Assembly: GCF_947259025.1 (NCBI RefSeq)
Contig: NZ_CAMYKO010000002.1
Span: forward strand, 293,692 to 357,691
Reading direction: 5' to 3'
DNA: 64,000 nt
Source: an uncultured Methylophaga sp.
GTDB taxonomy: Bacteria > Pseudomonadota > Gammaproteobacteria > Nitrosococcales > Methylophagaceae
Both the position numbers and the translations under genes were made by a program. This document shows positions 37,328-46,320 of this stretch, piece after piece (the stretch's first letter is position 1; each line of letters starts with the position of its first letter). A model generated the notes under the pieces. The model saw nothing but the letters and a program-made list of their open reading frames with translations, was not told where the DNA came from and did no database searches.

Positions 37328-39703
37328 ATGAAGTTTAGTGAGAAATGGTTACGCGAGTGGGTCAATCCAGCCCTGGATACGGACGCACTGGTAGAGAAAC
37401 TGACCAATGCCGGTCTGGAAGTCGATGCCGTCGAGCCGGTTGCCGGTGAATTCAGCGGCGTGAAAGTCGGCCAGGTGACTGCGGTCGAGCCGCACCCCGA
37501 TGCCGACAAACTGCGTTTGACCAAAGTTGATGTTGGCGAAGCAGAGTTTCTCGACATTGTTTGTGGCGCCAGCAATGTGCGCGAAGGCCTGAAAGTGCCG
37601 GTTGCCGTGGTGGGTGCAGTGTTGCCCGGTAATTTCAAAATCAAGAAAGCCAAGCTGCGCGGTGTTCCATCCTTCGGCATGCTTTGCAGCGCCAAGGAAC
37701 TGGGCCTGGCCGAATCGGCCGACGGCTTGCAGGAACTTGCCGATGATGCCCCGGTAGGAGAAGACTTCCGTGATTATCTGGGTCTGGATGATGTCGCCAT
37801 TGATATCGATCTGACGCCCAACCGCAGTGACTGCCTGGGTATTGCCGGCGTCGCCCGTGAGGTCGGTGTGCTGACTTCAACGGATTTGTGCTCGGTGGAT
37901 ACGGCTGACGTTAATGCCAGCTCGGACAAAACCTTCCCGGTTACTGTCAGTGACGAAGCTGCCTGCCCACGCTACCTGGGGCGGGTGATCGAAAATATTG
38001 ATCCCAAGGCCGACACGCCGGTATGGATGCAGGAAAAACTGCGCCGCAGCGGTTTGCGAAGTCTGGGCCCGGTCGTTGATGTCACCAACTACGTGATGCT
38101 GGAACTGGGTCAGCCGATGCATGCCTTTGACATGGATAAGCTGAGTGGCCAGATTGATGTGCGTATGGCCAAAGCCGGTGAAAAACTGACTTTGCTTGAT
38201 GGGCAGGAGATTGAATTACAGCCTGAATCGCTGCTGATTACTGATAACAATGGTCCACTGGCTCTTGCTGGCGTTATGGGTGGTGAAGGCTCAGGTGTGA
38301 CCGATAGCACGCAAAACCTGTTCCTGGAAGCGGCCTTTTTTGCCCCCGCTACTATTGCCGGTAAGGCCCGTAGCTATGGCTTGCATACCGATTCTTCACA
38401 TCGTTTCGAGCGTGGCGTTGATCCAGAACTGGCCAGTCAGGCTATGCAACGCGCCACCGCCTTATTGCTGGAGATAGTCGGCGGTCAGGCTGGTCCGGTC
38501 ACGGAAGTGACCAGTGATAAAGACTTGCCGCAGGCGGCCTCAATTTATCTGCGGGAAGAACGTATCAAGCGGGTGTTGGGGATTGCACTGGATCGCCAGG
38601 AAGTCACTGAACAGCTGACGCGTCTGGGCCTGACTTTGCAACAAGAAGATGATGGTTGGCAGGTCAGTGTGCCCAGCTTCCGTTTTGATCTGGCAATTGA
38701 AGTGGATCTGATTGAAGAGCTGGGCCGGCTCTATGGTTATGACAAACTGCCGGACACCCGTCCGCACGGCACTGTGCTGACGACCAACATTACCGAAACT
38801 GAAACCCAGCTGGAACGCCTGCAACATCTGCTGGTCGATCGCGGCTATTTCGAGGCGGTCACCTACAGCTTTGTTGAACCCAAGATCCAGGCTTTGCTGG
38901 CAGAAGATGAGCAAGCGCCGATTGAACTGGCGAACCCAATTTCGGCCGATTTATCAGTGATGCGTACATCACAATGGCCGGGCCTGGTTCAGGCCTTGGT
39001 CTATAATGCCAACCGCCAACACGATCGTATTCGTTTGTTTGAAGTCGGCCGTGTATTCAAGGGTGATTTGGCGAATATTGAGCAGCAGCGTCAAATCAGC
39101 GGCCTGATTTATGGCAACCGCTATGCCGAGCAGTGGGCTGAAAAAAATCGCGAAGTCGATTTCTTTGATGCCAAGGCCGATGTTGAGGCATTGCTGGCTG
39201 TCGGTGGCGGCGATATTCGTTTTGAAGCCGACACGCATCCGGCACTGCACCCCGGTCAGTCTGCCCGTGTCTACAAAAACGGCGAAGCGATTGGCTGGCT
39301 GGGGGCTCTGCACCCCAAGCTGAACAAACCGCTTGATATTAACGGCCGCGTGTATCTTTTCGAACTTAATCTCAGCGCTGTGTTACAGTCGCAAGTGCCT
39401 GAGTTTGAAGCATTATCGAAATTCCCGGCCAACCGTCGAGATTTGGCTTTACTGGTTGATGAGGCGGTGACAGCAGGACAAATTGAAGATTGCCTGAGCA
39501 CAATTGATTCTGATATTCTTAAGGCATTTCAACTATTTGACGTTTATACCGGAGATGGAGTCGAGGTCGGTAAGAAAAGCCTGGCTGTCGCTTTCCAACT
39601 TCAACACGCTGAGCGCACCTTAACAGATGAAGAGGTGGACAGCCTGATTCAAACTGTGACCGAGACCCTGGAACAGTCTCTGGGCGCTACGATAAGATCC
39701 TGA
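37328..39703 (+). CDS. pheT: Phenylalanyl-tRNA synthetase beta subunit
   Basis: 791 residues: structural, editing and tRNA-binding subunit. Order of domains: EMAP/tRNA-binding domain (PHPDADKLRLTKVDVG, about 40-150), B1/B5, the B3/B4 editing region around GLRSLGPVVDVTNYVMLELGQ, the catalytic-like core and a C-terminal anticodon-binding (FDX-ACB) domain with FPANRRDLALLVDE. Full length, no frameshift. It follows pheS by 18 bases. Confidence 0.96.
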   Translation: MKFSEKWLREWVNPALDTDALVEKLTNAGLEVDAVEPVAGEFSGVKVGQVTAVEPHPDADKLRLTKVDVGEAEFLDIVCGASNVREGLKVPVAVVGAVLPGNFKIKKAKLRGVPSFGMLCSAKELGLAESADGLQELADDAPVGEDFRDYLGLDDVAIDIDLTPNRSDCLGIAGVAREVGVLTSTDLCSVDTADVNASSDKTFPVTVSDEAACPRYLGRVIENIDPKADTPVWMQEKLRRSGLRSLGPVVDVTNYVMLELGQPMHAFDMDKLSGQIDVRMAKAGEKLTLLDGQEIELQPESLLITDNNGPLALAGVMGGEGSGVTDSTQNLFLEAAFFAPATIAGKARSYGLHTDSSHRFERGVDPELASQAMQRATALLLEIVGGQAGPVTEVTSDKDLPQAASIYLREERIKRVLGIALDRQEVTEQLTRLGLTLQQEDDGWQVSVPSFRFDLAIEVDLIEELGRLYGYDKLPDTRPHGTVLTTNITETETQLERLQHLLVDRGYFEAVTYSFVEPKIQALLAEDEQAPIELANPISADLSVMRTSQWPGLVQALVYNANRQHDRIRLFEVGRVFKGDLANIEQQRQISGLIYGNRYAEQWAEKNREVDFFDAKADVEALLAVGGGDIRFEADTHPALHPGQSARVYKNGEAIGWLGALHPKLNKPLDINGRVYLFELNLSAVLQSQVPEFEALSKFPANRRDLALLVDEAVTAGQIEDCLSTIDSDILKAFQLFDVYTGDGVEVGKKSLAVAFQLQHAERTLTDEEVDSLIQTVTETLEQSLGATIRS

Positions 39704-39739
39704 TCATTAATATAAAAAAGAACAATTACAGAGGTATAC

Positions 39740-40036
39740 ATGGCACTGACTAAGGCCGATATGACGGAACAACTCTACGATGAACTGGGTTTCAACAAAC
39801 GGGAAGCCAAGGAACTGGTAGAAATGTTTTTTGAGGAAATTCGTGTTGCTTTGGAAAACGGTGAGCAAGTGAAATTATCCGGTTTTGGCAACTTCGAACT
39901 CAGAGACAAGAGTGAACGGCCTGGTCGTAACCCCAAAACCGGTGAAGAAATCCCAATCTCGGCCCGCCGCGTGGTGACTTTCAGACCCGGACAAAAACTG
40001 AAAGCGAGGGTGGATGGTTATGCTGGAAGCAAGTAA
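39740..40036 (+). CDS. ihfA: Integration host factor alpha subunit
   Basis: Sequence-specific DNA-bending protein of 98 residues that works with IHF-beta in recombination, replication and transcription. [19 protein letters not shown], the beta-arm with [20 protein letters not shown] and Arg/Pro at the tip are typical. AGAGG precedes the start. The pheT-ihfA order is conserved. Confidence 0.96.
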   Translation: MALTKADMTEQLYDELGFNKREAKELVEMFFEEIRVALENGEQVKLSGFGNFELRDKSERPGRNPKTGEEIPISARRVVTFRPGQKLKARVDGYAGSK

Positions 40037-40385
40037 TAACAACGAATTACCGCCTATTCCAGGGAAGCGCTACTTTACTATCGGTGAAGTCAGTGAATTG
40101 TGTGGCGTTAAACCACATGTTTTGCGTTACTGGGAGCAGGAATTTTCTCAACTCAAGCCGGTCAAACGTCGTGGTAATCGTCGCTACTATCAGCGTCATG
40201 ATGTGATTCTGATTCGTGAAATACGAGGGCTGCTTTACGAGCAGGGCTTCACGATTGGCGGCGCAAGACAGCAACTTGGCCCTTCTGGAGAAGTCAAAAA
40301 TCCCGCGGTCAATACGGGTAACCAGAAAGAACTGGTTCGTGAACTGCTGAAAGAATTGGAAGATTTAAAAACCTTGTTGAACTAG
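40020..40385 (+). CDS. MerR-family transcriptional regulator
   Basis: 121 residues with an N-terminal MerR winged helix ([25 protein letters not shown], split here only for description) followed by [13 protein letters not shown] and a short helical tail. The gene overlaps the end of ihfA. The ATG giving [19 protein letters not shown] is chosen because GAGGG lies nine bases before it and relatives start here; an ATG two codons earlier is possible. No Cys-rich metal-sensing tail is present. This regulator commonly follows ihfA in Gammaproteobacteria; its targets are unknown. Confidence 0.9.
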   Translation: MLEASNNNELPPIPGKRYFTIGEVSELCGVKPHVLRYWEQEFSQLKPVKRRGNRRYYQRHDVILIREIRGLLYEQGFTIGGARQQLGPSGEVKNPAVNTGNQKELVRELLKELEDLKTLLN

Positions 40386-40412
40386 GTTTTGCCTCTGACA
40401 ATTTCAATGCTC

Positions 40413-40446
40413 AGCCACGCAGTCCGATGATTGCGTGGCTTTGTTG
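40413..40446 (+). terminator. Probable intrinsic terminator after the merR gene
   Basis: Nine-pair stem AGCCACGCA/TGCGTGGCT with a short, interrupted T-tract (TTGTTG). Confidence 0.6.
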
Positions 40447-40553
40447 TAACTGAAACAAGCAAATGTGTAGTTTTAGCCAGGGATAGAGGCGGAAATCTTT
40501 ACTTTTCACAGGGTCTTGCTTGCATCAATGCGAATTTGCATCTGCAGCCTGGT

Positions 40554-40572
40554 CTCCCTAGTATGAGGGGGG
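40554..40572 (+). promoter_or_regulatory. CCCTA/GGGGG dyad upstream of the cupredoxin gene
   Basis: TCCCTAGTATGAGGGGGG closely resembles the CCCCTAGAATGCGGGGG dyads in the two repeats near 29 kb. It lies about 35 bases before the cupredoxin start. TAGTAT inside it could be a -10 element. A shared regulator is possible; this is inference. Confidence 0.4.
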
Positions 40573-40605
40573 CAGAGTAATGCATGACTACTGGAAATAA
40601 GCTAT

Positions 40606-41274
40606 ATGACATTTTTATCTGCTCTAACGCGCTCACTGTGGCTGAGCTTTTTTATCTTCATGAGCTCCGCCACCGCCGGTGAGTTCGATTTCTTTGTTAC
40701 AAATGAGCGGGGTGAAGCATTGGAAGCGGCTGTTATCGAACCGATATCAGAGTCGCCGGTCATTGCCGATTCTCAGCCGGTTGCGGTGATTGACCAGGTC
40801 AATAAACGTTTTAAGCCGGCGCAACTACTGATCACCACCGGTCAGGACGTAGATTTTCCCAACAGTGACAATATCCGCCATCACGTTTATTCATTTTCCC
40901 GGGCCAAGACCTTCGAGCTGAAGCTCTATGCCGATACCCCAGAACAGCCGGTCAATTTCCCCGAGCATGGGGTCGTTGTGCTGGGCTGTAATATCCACGA
41001 CACCATGATTGGCTATATTTTTGTATCCAATCACCCTGATACCGTTACCACCAATGAAAAAGGACAAGCCAAGCTGAATACTGAGGCGAATATGACTTCA
41101 GTCAGAGTCTGGCACAAACACCAGTCACAGGGACCCGAAAAGCTGAAACAAGTGGCACTGGATACCTTAAGCAGGGATGAGATGGGGCGTTATCAGATCC
41201 GCGTTGCAACTACTGCGCCTGAGCCCACTAACAGCTTTGAGGATACCTTCCGTGGAATTTCTACGGCGGATTAA
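40606..41274 (+). CDS. Periplasmic cupredoxin-like (methylamine-utilisation-like) protein
   Basis: 222 residues with a signal peptide ending near SATA|GEF. The middle holds a plastocyanin-like type 1 copper site: His92/His93 in NIRHHVYSF, then Cys128, His131 and Met134 in LGCNIHDTM. The segment ITTGQDVDFPNSD is typical of proteins often annotated as methylamine utilisation protein. It probably shuttles electrons or binds copper in the periplasm. It starts a four-gene run: the EAL gene overlaps its 3' end, and DUF3034 and truncated-haemoglobin genes follow. Confidence 0.85.
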   Translation: MTFLSALTRSLWLSFFIFMSSATAGEFDFFVTNERGEALEAAVIEPISESPVIADSQPVAVIDQVNKRFKPAQLLITTGQDVDFPNSDNIRHHVYSFSRAKTFELKLYADTPEQPVNFPEHGVVVLGCNIHDTMIGYIFVSNHPDTVTTNEKGQAKLNTEANMTSVRVWHKHQSQGPEKLKQVALDTLSRDEMGRYQIRVATTAPEPTNSFEDTFRGISTAD

Positions 41275-43606
41275 GTTACGTAACAAAATCTTCCTGCTGT
41301 GTACCGCACTGGTTATGCTCACCACACTGGTGATTCAGGCGAGTTCTTGGTGGAGCAGCAACCAGTTCAACTTGCGCCAGCTTGAAGCTGAAGTCGGCAA
41401 AGCCAGGGCGGTATTGACCCAGTATCTTGATGCCCAGGCGTCGCTTTTGGTGACGGCGTCCAAAGTGCTGACCGCTGATTTTGGCTTTGTCAGGGCGGTA
41501 GCGACCTCGGATGCCGCCACTATCGAGAGCGTGTTGTTAAACCATGCGGCGCGTATTGATGCTGATGTGATGGTGTTGACAGATATGTCAGGTCATGTGT
41601 TGTCATCAACTACCGATGATATGACGGCGGCCAACGAACTGACACCTTCTGAAGTGATGACGTTGATTGATAATCCCAATCAGTCACATATCGTGACGCT
41701 GGGGAAGAGCGTTTACCAGGTGATTTTGTCTCCGGTCAAAGCGCCACATATTATCGCTTACAACATTGTCGGTTTTGAGATTGATGAGCAGGCTGCTGCC
41801 CACCTTAAATCGCTGACCGGTTTTGATATCAGTTTTTTTCAGGGCGACAGTCACTTACTCAGTACCAGCTTCAGGCTGTCCAGTTTTGATGCTTTCAGAC
41901 AGTTGCTTAATCGTCAGGAATCAAACTGGCTGTTGTTTGAACGGCCCGCTTACCTGACCGAAGAAGTCACGCTGAAATCGGCGTCAAATATGCCAGTCAA
42001 AGTGATGCTGGTTAGCAGCCTGGCACCGTTGTATCAACAATATGACCGCTCATTGCTGCATAACTTTTTACTGGCGCTGCTGATTGCCCTCTCGGCGACG
42101 TTGTTAAGCATTCCTTTCGCACGAAGTCTGACCGGCCCTTTGCATCAGTTGGAAGAAGTCGCCAAAGCCTACGCTCAGGGCTTTTATCAGAAAAAAGTCA
42201 ACATTCATGGCGGGGAGGAAATCCAGAGTCTGCACCAAAACTTTATGGATATGGGCCGTGAAATCAAAACCCGGGAAGATAAAATTCGCTACCAGGCTTC
42301 CCATGATGTGCTGACTGGACTGCCTAATTTCTACACCATTGAAGAGCGGCTGGACGAGGCTCTAACTAGAAACCGCCAGCTGATTCTCATCAATATCAGC
42401 ATTCGAAATTTCCGCCAGATCAATGATCGCCTGGGCGTGGATATGGCCGATGCCTGTCTCAAGTCGCTGGCGACACTGCTCAACAAGCTGCCTATGGACA
42501 CGGTGTTCTCTGGTCGAATGGAGGGCGCCGAGTTTATCACTGTGATGCGCCTCAGCGATGATATGTCTGCGATTGAGCTGGTAGAAAACTATCTGCATCA
42601 GTTGGAAAATGCGCTTTATGTGGCCGAGCTTCATATCAAGCTGGATCTGTCTGCCGGCGTGGCTTTGTATCCTGAAAATGGTCAGGAGGCACGCACTCTG
42701 ATACGCCGCACTATGATTTCGTTGGATTCGGCACTTAAACAAAAGCAGCGTGTGCATTGCTATGAAGAGGGTGAGGATGAGTTGCATATGCAGCGCCTGG
42801 TCATGGTGGAAGCGCTGCGTAAAGTGATTCTGGCGGGTGGTGACAATCAGCTTTTCATGGTCTATCAGCCAAAAATAAACCTTGATGGCAGAGCCTTTAT
42901 CAAAACTGAGGCCTTGATCCGCTGGCGCCGCGAAAATCAGAACATGGTGTCTCCGGAAGTGTTCGTCAACCTGGCTGAAGAGGCCTCATTGATTGTCGAT
43001 CTGACCCGCTGGGTGGTTGATAATGTGCTGCAGCAACTGCGCGACTGGCACCAGCAGGGGCAGATGATAGGGGTGGCGGTGAATGTATCGGCACAGGATC
43101 TGGCGCAATCCGAGTTTGAAAGTATCATGCTGCGCTGTTGTGACCAATACCAGGTCTCGCCCGAATATATTACTATCGAAATCACTGAGCGCGACATCAT
43201 GCATGATGAAGCTTCGGTCGTGGTGGCTCTGCGTTCGCTTAAGCAAAAAGGCTTTATCATTGCCATTGATGATTACGGCATTGGTCAGTCCTCTTTGTCA
43301 AAGCTCAAGGGCCTGCCGGTTGATGAAATCAAGCTGGATAAAAGCTTTATCATGCAACTTGATCAGTCGCCCAAAGATCAATTGATCGTGCGTTCGACTA
43401 TTGAACTGGCTCATGGTCTGGGTTACCAGGTCGTGGCCGAAGGCGTGGAGAATGAGGCCAGCCTCGCGCTGCTTAAGACCTTTGGCTGTGACCAGATTCA
43501 GGGCTATTACCTGAGCAAACCCCTGACCGCAGAGACGGTCGCAGATTGGCAGAAGGATTATGTGGAAAAAACTGTGCATTCTATTACCGCTGCTGGCTCC
43601 GCTTAG
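41252..43606 (+). CDS. Membrane sensor EAL phosphodiesterase with degenerate GGDEF
   Basis: 784 residues. GTG start with GAGGA upstream, giving VEFLRRIKLRNKIFLL; the frame open further upstream lies in the cupredoxin gene. Layout: first helix (about 14-32), periplasmic sensor (about 35-260), second helix, HAMP-like segment, GGDEF (about 370-520) and EAL (about 545-780). The GGDEF signature is degenerate (RMEGAEF). The EAL domain keeps the catalytic set: EALIRW, NVSAQDL, IEITERD, IDDYGIG, IKLDKSF and AEGVE. It is therefore predicted to hydrolyse cyclic di-GMP. Its sensor resembles that of the convergent diguanylate cyclase at 44806-46299. Confidence 0.9.
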   Translation: MEFLRRIKLRNKIFLLCTALVMLTTLVIQASSWWSSNQFNLRQLEAEVGKARAVLTQYLDAQASLLVTASKVLTADFGFVRAVATSDAATIESVLLNHAARIDADVMVLTDMSGHVLSSTTDDMTAANELTPSEVMTLIDNPNQSHIVTLGKSVYQVILSPVKAPHIIAYNIVGFEIDEQAAAHLKSLTGFDISFFQGDSHLLSTSFRLSSFDAFRQLLNRQESNWLLFERPAYLTEEVTLKSASNMPVKVMLVSSLAPLYQQYDRSLLHNFLLALLIALSATLLSIPFARSLTGPLHQLEEVAKAYAQGFYQKKVNIHGGEEIQSLHQNFMDMGREIKTREDKIRYQASHDVLTGLPNFYTIEERLDEALTRNRQLILINISIRNFRQINDRLGVDMADACLKSLATLLNKLPMDTVFSGRMEGAEFITVMRLSDDMSAIELVENYLHQLENALYVAELHIKLDLSAGVALYPENGQEARTLIRRTMISLDSALKQKQRVHCYEEGEDELHMQRLVMVEALRKVILAGGDNQLFMVYQPKINLDGRAFIKTEALIRWRRENQNMVSPEVFVNLAEEASLIVDLTRWVVDNVLQQLRDWHQQGQMIGVAVNVSAQDLAQSEFESIMLRCCDQYQVSPEYITIEITERDIMHDEASVVVALRSLKQKGFIIAIDDYGIGQSSLSKLKGLPVDEIKLDKSFIMQLDQSPKDQLIVRSTIELAHGLGYQVVAEGVENEASLALLKTFGCDQIQGYYLSKPLTAETVADWQKDYVEKTVHSITAAGSA

Positions 43607-44387
43607 CATTGAGGCGGCTGACGGCAAACTGATAGCGACGCCCGGTGTGTCGCAGATTGAGGGAGCGGCGGGTGGCGGCCTGGTGCCCTGGGCGCAACTG
43701 GCCGGCTATGCCAGTCGTGACGAAATTGCGGTCAATGCTTTTGCCAGCCGTGGCAGTGTTGATGATTACAGCCTGGATGTTTTCGGTGCCCAGCTTAATT
43801 TATATGACCGCTTGGAGCTTTCCATTGCGGAACAGGAGTTCAAGGTTGACGCACTCAATCTCAATATCCGTCAGCGGGTACTGGGCAGCAAACTGCGACT
43901 TTATGGTGATATTGTCTACAGCCGCTGGCCACAGTTGAGCGTCGGCCTGCAGTACAAGCAACTCGATGATGCCCTGGTCGCTAACCTGCTGGGCGCGGAG
44001 GATGACTCAGGCACCGATTATTATATTGCCGCCTCAAAACTGCATTTGGGGGCGATTGGCGGTTTGAACTGGTTATGGAATGTGACCGGCCGCTATACCG
44101 AGGCTAACCAGATTGGCCTGCTGGGTTTTGGTGCTGACGGTGAAGGCTATGAGTGGATGCTGGAAGCATCGACAGCCGTGCTGTTTGGCCGCCACCTGGC
44201 CGTGGGGGTAGAGTACCGACAAAAGCCTGATAATCTGGGGCCCAAAGAACAGGACTGGAAAAGTGCCTTCGTGGCCTGGATGCCCAATAAATACGTCAAC
44301 CTGACAGCAGGCTATATTGACTTGGGTGAAATTGCCGGCAGCGATGATCAGGACGGACTTTACTTCTCAATAATGGGTACTTTCTGA
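43560..44387 (+). CDS. DUF3034 outer-membrane beta-barrel protein
   Basis: 275 residues with a signal peptide (ILLPLLAPLSIEA). The mature part is beta-rich and ends in Phe, as expected for an outer-membrane barrel. Diagnostic segments are GVSQIEGAAGGGLVPWAQL, DYYIAASKLHL and EYRQKPDNLGPKEQDW. The gene overlaps the EAL gene by 47 bases and its stop overlaps the truncated-haemoglobin start (TGATG). AAGGA lies close to the ATG. The function of the family is not known to me. Confidence 0.85.
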   Translation: MWKKLCILLPLLAPLSIEAADGKLIATPGVSQIEGAAGGGLVPWAQLAGYASRDEIAVNAFASRGSVDDYSLDVFGAQLNLYDRLELSIAEQEFKVDALNLNIRQRVLGSKLRLYGDIVYSRWPQLSVGLQYKQLDDALVANLLGAEDDSGTDYYIAASKLHLGAIGGLNWLWNVTGRYTEANQIGLLGFGADGEGYEWMLEASTAVLFGRHLAVGVEYRQKPDNLGPKEQDWKSAFVAWMPNKYVNLTAGYIDLGEIAGSDDQDGLYFSIMGTF

Positions 44388-44809
44388 TGCGCTTATTGTT
44401 TACAGTCATTCTCGCCGCCAGTCTCAGCTTATCCGGCTGTGCCGGCACCCAGCAAAAAACCTTGTATGACAAACTGGGCGGTGAGGCCGGCGTCGATAAA
44501 ATCGTCACCCATCTGGTGCAGAACATCGGCCGAGACCAACAGGTTTTCCATTATTTCGCCGAGGCCAACGTCAAGCGTTTCAAAAAACATCTGGCGTGGC
44601 ACCTGTGTGATATCAGTGATGGTCCCTGTGATTACACCGGGGACAGCATGAAGCAGATTCACGACGGCATGCAGATCAATGAGCGTGACTTTAATCATCT
44701 GGTCGATCTGCTGATTGATGCCATGTATAAAGCGGACGTCAGTCACCGGGTTCAAAACCAGTTGCTGGCAAGGCTAGTCCCGCTACGACAAGATATTATT
44801 TATCGTTAA
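44387..44809 (+). CDS. Group 1 truncated haemoglobin lipoprotein
   Basis: 140 residues: a lipobox at Cys18 (LSLSGC) and then a truncated globin starting TLYDKLGGEAGVDKIV. The probable proximal haem ligand is His92 in MKQIHDGM; His68 and His72 lie in the E-helix region. Two cysteines (74 and 81) surround the SDGP turn. Exported, lipid-anchored truncated globins are unusual compared with the usual cytoplasmic ones; oxygen or NO sensing or detoxification is possible. It ends the cupredoxin-EAL-DUF3034 unit and converges with a diguanylate cyclase gene. Confidence 0.88.
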   Translation: MRLLFTVILAASLSLSGCAGTQQKTLYDKLGGEAGVDKIVTHLVQNIGRDQQVFHYFAEANVKRFKKHLAWHLCDISDGPCDYTGDSMKQIHDGMQINERDFNHLVDLLIDAMYKADVSHRVQNQLLARLVPLRQDIIYR

Positions 44810-46299
44810 TCTAGCGTTTCCATCTGCATACCAGCCGACTGACAGTGGTGGATGACCACCCGATCACGGCCCTCGGACTTGGCTTTATAAAGCGCCTGAT
44901 CGGCCCACTCGATGAGTCTCTGTAGCGTGACCTCACCGGAGAAGTCAGCAAAGTCGATAAAACAGGCGCCGATGCTAAGTGTCATATCTATGCGTTTGTC
45001 CTTGTAGCTGAAAAGCTCACCGGAAATCACGTCCTTAATTCTTAACAGGTTGTGACGGCAGTCGTTGGCTGACAACTGGCCGGCAATAATAAATTCTTCG
45101 CCACCATAGCGGCCCAGAACATCATAGTTTCGCAAGCTGCTTTTGAGTCTTTGTGCGACTTCTGAGAGCACCATATCACCGGCTGTGTGGCCATGACTGT
45201 CATTGACGGCCTTGAAATGATCCAAATCCAGCAGAGCAATAAAGAAGGGTTTTTCCGCGCGTTGTGATTCAGCCAGACTGCGCTGGCACAGCTCGGAAAC
45301 GGTGAGCCGGTTATGAATACCGGTTAAATGATCGAAACTGGCCCGATGAAGCAGCTTTTTCTGCAGGTTTTCAAACGGCATCACCATGCGTCTTGAAACC
45401 AGCAAGCTGGCAATGGTGATCAAAGTCACCAGTAGGAAGGTAACGATCAGCATATTAATGCTGAAACGATCGAACTGCCGGTGAAAGTCCGATAAATCAG
45501 CAGTCATATAGAGTTTGATATCCCCCCGGGGCAAATCATTGATGTTAATTTGACGGCTGATGAACCGCTGCCTCTCCCAGGGCGAGGGAACCAATGTGTC
45601 ATGCTCGCCATTTTCAATAAACCGGGCGACCTGAGGACTGGTATTGAGAGCATAGCCCATCATGTTTGAGTAGATCGACAAATCGACACCGGTGAGCGAC
45701 TGGATATGATTGAGCTTGTCGATGTCCACTGCGGTGCCGGCGATGGCATAACCTACTATATGCGGCGCCTTGATCGACGACAGATATAACCAGTAAAAAC
45801 CATTCTGTAAGGCGATAAGATGCGGGCGATCCGGGGTGTCTTTCAGCAGTTGGTAGACCCTGCCATCACTGTCATCATCAATCAGGCTGCCATAGCTGGA
45901 CAGGAACTGCCCGTCGCGATCGGTAATTAACAGCAGGTCAAGCCCGACCCGCTGGGCATGGTTATCAAGCATGCTGGCGATGGTATCGGGATCACCATCA
46001 GCGACGGTACGGCGAAAGCCGAAATCAGTAATGACGCCTTTAACCGCAGTCGTGTGCAGCGCCTGTTCCGATTCCAGAAAGCCCTGCAGGAAATAATCGG
46101 CCCGGTTGATCTGTTGTTCAGCCACCGCCTCACTGTATCGCTGACCAATCCACCAGCCACTAAGTAGAATCGCACAGGTCGTTACACTGATCAGGGCGAT
46201 ACAAAGCCAGTAGATAAGACGGGAAAACGACGTCACGCTAAATATGTAATGTTTTGATAGCCACTCGCTGATGCTAATACGCGGCGGCGGGTGTGGCAA
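44806..46299 (-). CDS. Membrane diguanylate cyclase with periplasmic sensor
   Basis: 497 residues: a helix at about 27-50, periplasmic sensor (about 55-275), a second helix (about 280-305) and a C-terminal GGDEF domain. RYGGEEF is intact, and RNYD five residues before it is a product-inhibition I-site, so the enzyme should make cyclic di-GMP. The sensor is similar to that of the EAL protein at 41252-43606; both contain DFGF-R-xV, SxxKAPHI and LTGxDxS in the same order. The tail overlaps that of the truncated-haemoglobin gene by four bases. Confidence 0.92.
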   Translation of the reverse strand: MPHPPPRISISEWLSKHYIFSVTSFSRLIYWLCIALISVTTCAILLSGWWIGQRYSEAVAEQQINRADYFLQGFLESEQALHTTAVKGVITDFGFRRTVADGDPDTIASMLDNHAQRVGLDLLLITDRDGQFLSSYGSLIDDDSDGRVYQLLKDTPDRPHLIALQNGFYWLYLSSIKAPHIVGYAIAGTAVDIDKLNHIQSLTGVDLSIYSNMMGYALNTSPQVARFIENGEHDTLVPSPWERQRFISRQININDLPRGDIKLYMTADLSDFHRQFDRFSINMLIVTFLLVTLITIASLLVSRRMVMPFENLQKKLLHRASFDHLTGIHNRLTVSELCQRSLAESQRAEKPFFIALLDLDHFKAVNDSHGHTAGDMVLSEVAQRLKSSLRNYDVLGRYGGEEFIIAGQLSANDCRHNLLRIKDVISGELFSYKDKRIDMTLSIGACFIDFADFSGEVTLQRLIEWADQALYKAKSEGRDRVVIHHCQSAGMQMETLD

Positions 46300-46320
46300 T
46301 ACAATTCGCGCGTGGGTGGG

